In this document: positions 50,601 through 54,846 of the stretch, piece by piece
Numbering within the stretch: the stretch's first letter is position 1
Layout: each line of letters starts with the position of its first letter
Source of the DNA: Streptomyces albipurpureus
GTDB lineage: Bacteria > Actinomycetota > Actinomycetes > Streptomycetales > Streptomycetaceae
Direction of reading: 5' to 3'
Length of the DNA stretch: 64,000 bases
Assembly (NCBI RefSeq): GCF_023701525.1
Contig: NZ_JAMQAW010000008.1
Span: forward strand, 334,836-398,835
Translations under genes and position numbers: made by a program
The notes under the pieces: model-generated
The model's input: only the letters and a program-made list of their open reading frames with translations
What the model was told of the DNA's origin: nothing
Database searches by the model: none

Positions 50601-53302
50601 CAGTCCGCTCCGGAGGTTCGGCTCACCGTCACAGCCCGGGACTGGAGGAGCTGCCGAAGGAACTGTTGGTAGTACGTTGGGGCAATCCAAGTCGCACCGA
50701 AGTTGATGTCCTCGATGTCCCCTGGTTGCTTGTCCGGCGCATGCGTCTGGAGCGTTTGGCGCAAGGCGGCGACGTTGGCCTGGAAGGGATGCTGGCTCCG
50801 GGACTCATCGGAGACCATCCGAAGAATCTGCTCGGCCTTCTCCAGTTTCTCCCGAACGTTTCCGCTCAGGTATTCCGCCGCAGGGACAAGACGCTGCGTG
50901 CCTGGTTCGTTGAAGACGGTGTCGCCAAGGGCGTCCCTGGCATCGTCGAGGGATTCGAGTCCCAGTAGGCGAGCGATCTCATTGAGTTGAACCTCACCGT
51001 GGGTGTTGAGGCTGATGGCCAGAGCGTCCTGCGGGCTGTCAGCCTGGGCTTCTTCCATCGTGGGCTTGGTGACTGCCCTGCTGAAGATCGCCGACTTCCT
51101 GGCGGTGCCAGCATCTTTGTCGTACCGCTCCAGCGCGTAGACGCCTGCCGCGTAGGGATCAGAGCGGAACGTTCCGTGGGCGGAGCGCCGGTCGCGCCGA
51201 CTGTCGCGCTTGTTGAGAAAGCCGTACCGAGCAATGTGGGAGTTGTAGTTTCCGTTGAGCTCTCCACGGAGCTGGGCGGCCTCGCCGTCGTTCGCGGTGG
51301 ACTCGGCGCTGAGCAGATTGACGTAGGTGTCACGCAAGCGCAGCAGCGACCGCAGTTCCTCGACGCTGTTCTTGAAGACCGGCCGTTCGTTCAGCTCGCC
51401 TCCAACAACCTGAAGGAACGTTCCTTCTCTTTGGTCGAGGATCGTTCCCTCGAAGCGCTGTAGCTCCTCGCCGAACATCTCCTGCGCACGGCGCATCCGC
51501 TCGGCGCGCTCCTCGACCGCGGCGCGCTGGACGGCGTCCGGCGATGCGCTCATGGTCATGCCTGTTTCGCGGGCCTGGCGTGTGATCTGTGAGAGTGCTT
51601 GGCTCAGGGCTTCGGAGAGGTCGGTGTCCGGGGTAGGCCGGACGGTGACGTCGTCGCGGCCGAATTGGGTGCTGGTGAGGCCGATCGTGCCGAGGACCAT
51701 CTCGGGATGCTGGGCAAAGTAGCTGTTGACGAGAGCGGTCTGCTCCGGCCCTACCTGCACGGAAGACAGGCCGATCCACGCCGGCGGCGTTTCAGGAGCC
51801 CCGCCGTCGCGGCGCCGCAGAATCAGGATGTCGGTGACGGTATTGGTACCCGCAGCCCTGCGGTGCGCTCCGGCGGGGAGCCGGACCGCGCCTATCAAGT
51901 CGGCTCGGTCTGCGATCTCCAATCGGGCTGTCTTGCCTGTGGAATCGAGGGTGTACCGGCTGGTTAACACGGCTACAAGCCCGCCAGGCCGTGTCAGCTC
52001 CAGTGCTTTGACAATGAAGTGGTTGTGCGTGGCCAGCCGCAGGGGATTGTGGAGGGGGTCGGTGATCGCGATTTCATCGAAGGGAACGTTCCCGACTGCG
52101 GCGTCGAAGTAGCCCTCGGGGACTCGGGTGTCGACGAAGGACTGGCTACGGATGTCGGCGTCCGGGTAGAGAGCGGCTGCGATCTCCGCGGTGACTGGGT
52201 CGAGTTCGACACCGGTCATCCGGGCGGTCTCCGGGGCGTAGGCGATGAAGTTGCCGCTACCGCACCCTGGCTCCAACACCCGGCCGTCCCGGAAGCCGAG
52301 ATCCGTGAGGGCCTGCCAGATGGGCTGGACCAAGCTCGCGTCGGTGAAGTGCGCGTTCCTGGTGGTGGCCTCTGCGGCGTACCACTCCTCCTCGCTCAGC
52401 AGGGGCCGCAGCTCCGCCCGCAGTGTGGCGAACTCCGGCTTCCCTGGGTGGAAGATGTTGGGCACCGCTCCCCATGAGCTCCAGCGGGCCAGAACTCTCT
52501 GCTCGTCCCCAGACGCCGGGCGTTGCTCTTCACGCAGTGTGTGGAGCGTGCGGATCGCGGCTATGTTCGCCCGGATGCGTGCTACGGGTCCCGACGGCGC
52601 CAAGTCGTCTTGACTCTGGGGCCGGAACTGGACCTTCTCGTGTTCCGGCTTCGCGGGGGGCCGCTGTCGAGAAACGATCTGGTGCAGCAGCACAGGGTAG
52701 GGCTCGTCGTCTAGGTCGACGTCTTGCACGAGGAGGTCGCCGAATTCTCTCGGTCCGGGGAAGCCGACGACCACGGCAGCGACGGGTTCGTCCTCCCTTT
52801 CGTCCTGGTGCTCGACCTCGTCGCCTACGGAGTAGTCGCTGACCCGGGTGGGCGCGTCTTCCCAGAGGTCTGCACTACCGTCCTCCGCGGGGGCCCCGGT
52901 GGTGCCCCCGCGGAGGACGGTCGGTCCCTCCGGTGCTGGCCCATTGATCACACCGGCGACTAGTCGCTGCTCTGCGGATGCGAGTGCGGTCGGGCCCTGG
53001 GCTTCTCCCTCCAGGAGACTTCCTGTCTCCATGGTTTCCCAGAGACGGTCGAGTAGGTTTTCCGCCCATTGCTGGTGCGGCAGTGTCTGGGGAGAGGCAA
53101 CCTCATGGACCGAGCCGTCCTCCTCGACTCGGACCAGTAGAAACCTGCCGGCCTCATCGGCTCCGGTTTCGGGGCTGTCGTGTCCGATGACGTAGAGGCG
53201 GTACTGCCAGCCGAGGTCGGGGCTGGTGGCGGCGTAGAAATGGAGTAGGTCGGTAGCAGCCTGGGCATCGAGAGCGGAGAGCTGCCGGGGCGTCTGGTAC
53301 AT
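32663..53302 (-). CDS. Giant methylase-helicase fusion protein (about 6,880 aa)
   Basis: This is one uninterrupted frame of 20.6 kb. Approximate domain order is as follows. Residues 330-520 form an adenine-methyltransferase-like domain (VLEPGCGSGNF at 341; GNVPF at about 402 in place of NPPF). Residues 1020-1640 are an SNF2-type helicase (GFGKT at about 1053, DEVQD at about 1245, GSTGTPFPN at about 1295, QREGRIVRQ at about 1585). Then come more than 2,500 residues of charged helical sequence with a degenerate module, and small wing-like domains near 2970 and 3590-3670. A basic domain near 4240-4290 precedes a UvrD/Rep-like helicase at 4310-4790 (AGTGKT, DEAQD, TAHKAKGREWD, VTRAKQRL). About 2,000 further helical residues close it. 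GGAGGA precedes ATG 53302. The methylase-helicase head resembles proteins such as P1 DarB that shield incoming DNA; the same role during conjugation is inferred. Confidence 0.93.
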   Translation of the reverse strand: MYQTPRQLSALDAQAATDLLHFYAATSPDLGWQYRLYVIGHDSPETGADEAGRFLLVRVEEDGSVHEVASPQTLPHQQWAENLLDRLWETMETGSLLEGEAQGPTALASAEQRLVAGVINGPAPEGPTVLRGGTTGAPAEDGSADLWEDAPTRVSDYSVGDEVEHQDEREDEPVAAVVVGFPGPREFGDLLVQDVDLDDEPYPVLLHQIVSRQRPPAKPEHEKVQFRPQSQDDLAPSGPVARIRANIAAIRTLHTLREEQRPASGDEQRVLARWSSWGAVPNIFHPGKPEFATLRAELRPLLSEEEWYAAEATTRNAHFTDASLVQPIWQALTDLGFRDGRVLEPGCGSGNFIAYAPETARMTGVELDPVTAEIAAALYPDADIRSQSFVDTRVPEGYFDAAVGNVPFDEIAITDPLHNPLRLATHNHFIVKALELTRPGGLVAVLTSRYTLDSTGKTARLEIADRADLIGAVRLPAGAHRRAAGTNTVTDILILRRRDGGAPETPPAWIGLSSVQVGPEQTALVNSYFAQHPEMVLGTIGLTSTQFGRDDVTVRPTPDTDLSEALSQALSQITRQARETGMTMSASPDAVQRAAVEERAERMRRAQEMFGEELQRFEGTILDQREGTFLQVVGGELNERPVFKNSVEELRSLLRLRDTYVNLLSAESTANDGEAAQLRGELNGNYNSHIARYGFLNKRDSRRDRRSAHGTFRSDPYAAGVYALERYDKDAGTARKSAIFSRAVTKPTMEEAQADSPQDALAISLNTHGEVQLNEIARLLGLESLDDARDALGDTVFNEPGTQRLVPAAEYLSGNVREKLEKAEQILRMVSDESRSQHPFQANVAALRQTLQTHAPDKQPGDIEDINFGATWIAPTYYQQFLRQLLQSRAVTVSRTSGADWNVEASSSVRKSRVATKIYGTARRNAVDLAQRLLRRSSLVVHPPKLDKDATPEEIQDGKRWAAEQTEQVIAKTDELNRLLADWLWQDPARTKDVLTTYNRLHNSYVPYQGDGSHLTFPGLSDEITPRPHQRAGVARALSEPGGSFFDYEVGFGKTLTIAMTLMEMKRLGTVRKPCVVVKNATVNDFRNDFLKAYPQARVLAIDSSEFTRETAASYIAQIANGDWDAVILPQSLFNRIPVSGRGQAQFVADQTAEHRARIHKALTGDNQALSPLLNPGDAPLIADALDTVAAMSAGQRLDRSSRETVKSLQGDLKRHTQRAEKNLVKETIAGISWEQTGIDFIAVDEVQDYANGEVGANNTEISLPVSAQAKGLKVKLRLAAKAYGPKVGLGSTGTPFPNAMPQAYVMLDYFRPDLLEAAEISAFSSFQAQFLREVVAPEISPEGTPRMKERIGAFRNAKQFHPMWKSMADVKTKHDIQLPVPKHVSDTIVVPATEQDRLYMADIADRADLVRTRMVDPTVDNLLSIANDGRKAAMDLRMVGIAPDGPGKLDAIVDKVFEIWLQYKDETYTDREGNPSDETGALQLVFADRGTPSDNARKKGRFIAYDYMRDKLIERGMPAELIGYAQDAKSAEEKESLWSASRRGRYAVLIGSTETMGVGVNAQDRAIALHHVDCPWRPSDVTQREGRIVRQYNQHFHKGIPVRIFRWVKAGSFDSFMWQTVERKAKFIDQVRTGREIEEQEQALDGDLGKDYLEFGEIKAIATGNPVLLKKMQADEEVRQLDAAFKNWKRTQTHLRNVVDTGDQTLSEAQSRADLVQKAVQVRTETKGEAFRMELPNGNIITRRQQAAIALRTELALIHRQMRGEASGWQHVATLGGQRFEARINSFHDSLDFSIRGLRDIPQASFTVDDVAAIVSDGKPPLGLVTRLENQAEKLPGLHSTMVAVVAELSQEIDRARKLVDHPFSKMDKLRRARAEQAQLEAEIESQASGSALHDEDSDVEDSASSPAAWPGIPSVLEIITAFQEWDSGAPFAAWRKEAGAAEDSPESAQRRRVHETGAVLVEEVKRQRTLALSGGAADGSVLRQAQELADAATSYLDILETKEGDPHHEGARALTHSLITTAATHLDTMAAWIQEGEERKARAIDQIANGVTPEAEDFEDGMSSQDMALHDAAFMARELGGTAVVFEGGQWAGTATGSAPSNPDRGASLALPLEGREVVFVPDDALPDFSILPDPPITDAEVFAELADRAQSAYRVWGLTRTARSQLEDELRGLHRVDGAEANPVAALHEAYFHALRYRGDEMEELTRRYGNVIAQSRALAESFAESSLEEDRLDVDALSRVADLTYKLITNLLASRTANNTRQRQPATPYADREEFWLTERAVQAEYSDWEERRARNLGEGVLAERALVTAAERAFASSVETRRSRLLGFDDFPDAALFEEFADAVREVADQWDREQRASKIVSSTWTMYRAVRNHAERYRDTVESADLIQQWAATSEPITPADPEVPERVPALSPGEMYTVTGPDGRRSEPRTGADLAARIAQLAAEGDNIEESQLGLTLSTVNGTRFEISVIPRDDSVDFPSHIPTEQTSVDHTLRETSTVSDMSPSASEIEGTAIPRARSLAILLGAYGDSGELVAGRELIQGAILQVQAILQTRDDESTDQITEVLSASTALTDSEQITPGETFALYDRLAASATALAEATDGELAAQAAALAQRTERHLGRMHANSRDLFDMLLDRLDPDSWAVLARTDPLKERPSAYSDSSHLAFARSRVFETYDRWPQVYSSAGGEASDQLRGAMWQLRQAPDTAIGSALPDWMQAVTHALRAAEEAAEGVSRSVLREVARQAYEHHRTLAAPDLAAVHARPFQDSEQYIDGAAQVASAWGAWMETQTGHYLTERTGRDGGADGTSSSARAALDEVGHALHSAEWATVDDETLDDITRRTTKLAHTTYALVMSLSEGGYRHTDDKKALDRLVRVCYEHAASCRASAQQPTAIPAVRQGVAQRQDQLRAELGPDASVPPAGARRDRTTADDRTLEVEHHYRGTVVRGITDEEIDGRVRAALDRHGFKPSSDRAFWYLPRRMTQINRDGRVRKLIDDLGRLRRPYEMANEPSEQTGKATTIPVGEPYATRAEAEADFQEMFGAYWQIGETPAGKRLISRGQGARPDGEAVHHALEDLRQGAVAGNRDPFIHAPEDVADRCATLARTLQTLSRHLDEERYRAPVALRHLRTMSQYATLLASRITATAAAGTWRELFPAPDTTSVTSSPVNSQPENPTSLEETAEPPAPHLDPLVSGPYRAAEMAEAVGALQLLLQQASEALPSGPQPEGPFGPPSGGLEEWHRGPARIKLPDGFVPYESDIAVLKPGDVIRERFKRWLESPSWSYRTLAITHPRDGYDGYYRAAPGTRVHPREIVAVPSDSRHLTGADEDQYTARHAFAARWEAAGQIAGAALSGEESLIAAIDAYRQAFTATGAFVSELEHAHLPDAGRSLVSQLLAKTEHHLVRLTLTLRVDEESAEREQQHREEEREAARDDQGNVDDEGEATDRARKRAEVEARIAASLARTHDRARKLAVETALEDETVRSWFSESKPQDKLRPLLRDWLRAATIGDGPFRDWFIASGPGAEETVAQLVADDVYTRMTRRPGPSADEVERVEAEPEWVSSAEVTAPAEVDLDPPGKAGQIAENARANGWQVSGVWSRHSKDSNPSYALTLKARTARGNRDFRLTWEMSKGRHAYNSQKSCAFHHADKSAKRGFRPKLADVEAEVRFPAVEEVAAPPQPGAPAPTPPPEPTVADTGVEQPTLFDPVQHEPAEAREFPAAGKPPPPGNDDSSRLTSEHLDTLPAHIPRRQDEDARLAVVATLAFSNGQARDTLLLLQSIELGPETDDLPVVRGAQIVPAGSPVSTSLNGRYLPADLLAMADTHILPLTTPVPWATVEGLARLAPHEARQTLTLGTPETAATERRFSGTGQLRTHFKAAPIPHLSDDLQSRRLLERLAAHESFELTPNGQFAMVQDTPGSFQSKKGATWSLFAAGSGFQAGRVDEYAYLMDSGLETALDVMGSLHSRAEALALSEHLVAIQSHRGSPVDWSDPALPETLGAFASQLDREVLRARAAFEHERGRSSETSGILLVWNLMAPQPDRNPSAEGEAYVDELEAGDRIWFGADDEYLPREVLDVRDGPAGLVTLRLAALLGNEEDGTISLDEAYEWDAPRNLPVSRATQADVKAETGFPLSLSPSTEVEPDAHEEGNRPTSEAVEREPVGNAPVPAAAAPEEELTRSPAQQTAPESMPEDEQQEEHEEETVAVTDSDPEAGSWSSRIRIVQEGGSTFVTGTGGDHWQQEGELRELLKKNRNFAFREGRWRYQGGGGNRERVLDEVRGYLRAKDAQEAKAVATASVTEYPPTSQQQRIIDACLAGQDVAVQALAGTGKTSTLQMVTRRMPDKRIAYVAFNRSIADEAKRKFPQNVTADTSHSFARAGLRNTRLKDKISKAGRNGGARRPKDVAAALGLTRPVRFTGGGVEPQDAARIVMLALRRYRESADAELGPQHLGDKWSESPAAPALLDIAHRAWADITDPNSNRLFFSHDDYLKLWALTNPRLNYDLILFDEAQDINPVLEKVIQDQPTQTIVVGDSNQAIYEFRGAIDALKDWPADVVLPLTQSWRFGPEAAAVGNAYLKLLGSDLALDGNPDLDTTLGTVTDPDAVLTKTNIAAIGAVITGFEEGKRVALVGGGRDIEEVAKAARDLQRGQRTKHPELAAFTSWNEVREYAEEEDDQALQTLVRLVDRYTPEGLLNMIRDLVPEESKDEETRPDLVVSTAHKAKGREWDQVRIGPDFTQPTENTETGELTLPSPAELRLAYVTVTRAKQRLEIGSLGWIHTIDEETMQAPIAVAVAPTPAPAAADVRTQLEPAPQTTTEQQPNVADSRQTEDPTAGEDTPLRTGRPPHVSISLRTSDQGTLVASVEIDEVGTAHVLETPLSALKDQPLPITVELPLLARAQAVPNPLVRDDEVRDWLGEYLPSTALGAAWEVIPLRNELTRLARDVLRDSMAPSQEEVAGWLVDTAAEHEGLVQTAHHSDLDGFATAFAEIADGLVTDSAPEHLLWVYFRFEGAYRSSILHLATPEAHQRLRSLDLPSSTPPEQATRTELPVSEMTEEVTAELHLPNGGSRAATRDEIVQFFEGMETADGTSVLDIYNETHRPSHDEAADAPQTTTIPSPNTGSATSGGEQSPTTAVPTPLPWDTDKIRKRAAAGIRRGQDGAIRNLARDVSEAVGSSRARVVWEQDNPFAQFEANLQHTLDSFSADDAPSRDFLLEVAGELHASIEQIAARAGEHYNSLITPNAGDPRLLAALDEQLTAENRLPELSNPFVREALILVLTTIDEAERTARGRKLKPAAVRDALDQIVGLAGSSSGGPNAELFPHIDAALTPVKVQLDAAREVMAELGLNATVLDEYTRLRTLIANHRENTRPTETVLPQTETESPEPPAPPPLADRDIALALSLAPYWQFGQMIFDIDNGVKRYPDVHGTHIRVPAGPGNEEGQERARVHSSRAGLEISVSAGEAVLRSGRITWAKALTWLRPALTPLRQELVSATWRTDNALSRSEDAFTAIGESGRFRAAGREVHHLLQSLKSTIIQDSVQAHESGQAAGMLARNQARAQGTEEGLISLDDLVDPSGGQDRTAEQDALERVRQLRALLPDRHTGTKPLRDVGPGDAFWQVSHQRLVFVADGGAIMQGSQIAIPGTIYLGGGETRPYTWAVDSWESLDTQVQHLMLPQSLASLIDLPPDRSAAALPASPAGATAETAETDTAASLTQESTTTDSTSTHNESAGVETSLTTEEAAPGILPHSAANTQRQEESGAHTTPKEREPAAGGEAVPEPAENTTAQPYPDRYSYLQDSVELRRTYEAWAHSSTARTMLAEEQELRQETGVSGATEAGQIEEGWRAVYQAAMRANRDWHALAESHSAFVSTASQAGRALDQREAFVSVDDRRLLHALVTQARAHSERLDATVNAQQSPPPQSAAIVAPTLPVADALNAEESAVVKEPRPSELASQSDDLAAEADWLTDDTGSWQDVIDTTAPRRDVQRAPDQQPVTPTSSRPSEVEHPGSFSSGPTPRDAPGHPGTTVSLGAVPTAPHALPDTSGLEEPVAQTQSDPEDLAISGTSHADDLERHFQSMLSLFQESPVSDTAGEVPRFSAEDAQRLAERYTILREQLSLILTDVGGQPMIARTENAAVDTADAAALDAAVGAAQSEAGYYWGSPEWESIRQVRQAALGLRAAVREALGTYAESLVRDIRAQGLDRTIQAWTARAVSHAAFALARRLDRGGQRDSGGWRAMWRLHRAAVTRADRLTGLLPAGQEVGRADQLRGAWRWLAARINTRSEESTTPREPGRAQSLIANGYETIKRYYQLAADRIGDLAQHPVWRRLTSVFKSSREVLDRTWAGTHRLHADNETLGTGRMLWVRTVEVIAHGIRTLLDRLARGGNREGLRYNVLRALHHAAEDHLSHLRGYLPEDATTPLGTYSDPAPATTHLQDITSEPGNVAELAERPELATADTGQEWLPSANGDWEQLLRAAEVVTESNYASPVALQLRLQVGHQESGDLLRRLEELKIVGAPARGSLRKVLRSPGEVARIIGAARAAQEPQNQWRPRHNPFRSTWFDEVRAALPREPQPQGALSRSDMISLLFRENQRVTQHETDQEGAGQRANHAVELYLSGRGNEVPAMLAGEGFSYAPDIEGKHWEAKATVDSSYRTVGRGNALDPAPSGETTPAQGSERVAQLPLPQRRRTPSESPAPPASPHSPQAQPSFAAAPGRPTNPKRELAIQAYRLGSKAQFAAATATTPAEQKKAENLLQLAEKSRVASEKLSNPSPSATPGTDALMAEPFLAALRAHATAQGAALPEDVVQSAWTAAAKATGSVQRPGSPPAGESPTKADKGRPDRHAQQQVHHQQSSSPNAPGRR

Positions 53303-53349
53303 GAATTCCTCCACGACGTCGCTGGGTGCGTGCTGGTCGGATCAAGGCG

Positions 53350-53871
53350 TCAGACGTTTCGCCCCTGGGCCCGCAAGTCCTCGACACTGGTCCCGAAGAG
53401 CCGAAGGAAGGACGGCGTCATGTAGTCCAGAACGCGGCGCAATTGGGCGTCGTCGAGGTCGTCCAGTTGGAGACTCCCGTCGGTGAGGCCATCGGCGGTT
53501 GCCCCGAGCCACTCGGTTCGCTCCTGCACCCCTTGCAGCCGGGCCTGGAACTCCTCGTCGCTCTCTAGCAGTCCGTCGTCCGAATCCTCGGCCGCTTTCT
53601 TCTCAGGAGTCAGCCGAACCATTTCGCTCAGCACCGTGTGCTCGGCCTCCGCTTTGAGTAGGCCGAGTCGGCCGACGCGCTCCTCATGGGTCTCTTCGAC
53701 GGGAGGCTGGTCTTTGATGACCAGGTCGTCCCACAGGTCCCCTACCTGTTGCTCCACTTGCTCGCCGAGGTGCGTGAAGAACGCCACCGGGTCGGGGAGC
53801 GCGGCGTAGCGGGCAGGGAGCCACCGCCGCCAGTAGGCACGGGCCTCGATGCTGTACCGGTTCATGGCCAT
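53350..53871 (-). CDS. Conserved conjugation-region protein, acidic
   Basis: This 173-residue protein is strongly acidic and mostly helical (YSIEARAYWRRWLPARYAAL at the start, FFTHLGEQVEQQVGDLWDDL, then DDAQLRRVLDYMTPSFLRLF). There is no signal, membrane segment or known motif. AAGGAG lies before ATG 53871, and the start overlaps the previous gene by ten bases, so the two are translationally coupled. It sits 48 bp upstream of the giant gene on the same strand and is probably part of the same transcript. Similar small proteins accompany VirD4/VirB4 genes in actinomycete elements, but I cannot assign a function. Confidence 0.75.
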   Translation of the reverse strand: MAMNRYSIEARAYWRRWLPARYAALPDPVAFFTHLGEQVEQQVGDLWDDLVIKDQPPVEETHEERVGRLGLLKAEAEHTVLSEMVRLTPEKKAAEDSDDGLLESDEEFQARLQGVQERTEWLGATADGLTDGSLQLDDLDDAQLRRVLDYMTPSFLRLFGTSVEDLRAQGRNV

Positions 53872-54554
53872 CGGTCTTCTCCTTGTGTTCGGTCGGTGTC
53901 TGGTGGCTTGGGGTGGTCTTCTGTGTCCCTGGGGCTCGTTGCACCTCCATCGCCGGTGGTCCCGTCGCTCGGTTCATTGCCGTCCGCCCTGCCGTCGTAG
54001 GCGGTCGCTTCGGAGGCAAGAATGGCGTTGCGGTACGGGACGTCCGCCCATGTCTCTCGGTGGCGCTCGCGGTGTTGGCCGGTGCGGCACGTTCCAAGCC
54101 AGAGCCGACCGATGCGCTCGATGCCCCGCGCGAGGGCGTCTTGCCACAGGTACGGCGCGGAGCCGGCGTCCTCTCCGGCGGCGTAGGCGGACTGGCGGGA
54201 CGTCCACAGCGCCGTCAATTCCTCCACGACCCCGCCGTGCAGCCACCAGCAATGCCGCGGCAGCTGATCATTCGTGACCTCGTACCGGTCGGCAAGCCAG
54301 ATCACCCAGGACACAAACGGTGGCCACAACAGCTTCATCTCGTGGCTGTCCAGGGTGTCCCAGTCGACCGGCATCCCAGGAATCCGCTCTGGTACTCCCT
54401 CCGCGCCCGCGGTGAAGGGCACGCTGGAGGCGCGGCCCTCCTCAAGGATCTTGACGCGCTCGCCGAGTAGGACCAGTTCGGCGTTCAGAGTGACAACTTC
54501 CTGGTTCACGGATTGCAGTGCCGCGAAGAGGTCGTCGAATCCGCCGCTCGTCAT
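53862..54554 (-). CDS. Conserved conjugation-region protein with coiled-coil N-terminus
   Basis: This protein has 230 residues. The first 45 form a probable coiled coil (LFAALQSVNQEVVTLNAELV). The centre, LLWPPFVSWVIWLADRYEV then CWWLHGGVVEELTALW, is Trp-rich and looks like a conserved globular domain. The last 50 residues are disordered and rich in Asp, Gly and Pro. There is no membrane segment and no catalytic signature. It is the first of three genes running into the giant methylase-helicase and overlaps the next by ten bases. The partner is unknown, but the Trp-rich core and its position next to the coupling protein suggest a mating-pore or substrate-presenting accessory. Confidence 0.7.
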   Translation of the reverse strand: MTSGGFDDLFAALQSVNQEVVTLNAELVLLGERVKILEEGRASSVPFTAGAEGVPERIPGMPVDWDTLDSHEMKLLWPPFVSWVIWLADRYEVTNDQLPRHCWWLHGGVVEELTALWTSRQSAYAAGEDAGSAPYLWQDALARGIERIGRLWLGTCRTGQHRERHRETWADVPYRNAILASEATAYDGRADGNEPSDGTTGDGGATSPRDTEDHPKPPDTDRTQGEDRWP

Positions 54555-54846
54555 GTGGGCCTCCTTCCGGGAAGTCAGTCCGCCTGGCCGCGGCTTGGGG
54601 CCTTAGTTGACGGGTAGGGGCTGAGGCGTTTGGTCCGCGGGTAAGGAAGACGGGTCGACGACAGGTGACCTCGTTGCTGTGCCTCGATTCAGCGTTTCCT
54701 GTGGAGGCTCGAATACTTGCGGGCACTCATGCGAAGACTCAATCCGGAAGAGCATGGAGTTCTCTTGGGGATGTGAATATGCGTCGGGGTTCCTGACTCC
54801 GCGAAATGGTAAATTTCGGGGCGTTGTTCAGTCTTCCGGGAGCTGC
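54555..54846. other. Intergenic region between two blocks of the transfer operon
   Basis: About 290 bp, AT-richer than the surroundings, with no credible gene. CGAAAT-GGTAA-ATTTCG (54802-54818) is a small hairpin. It may hold a terminator for the T4SS block and a promoter for the downstream block. Confidence 0.4.

Noticed and set aside
32663..53302. Splitting the giant gene into several open reading frames
   Set aside because: There is no stop codon in 20.6 kb and internal ATG/GTG codons have no special ribosome sites at domain borders.
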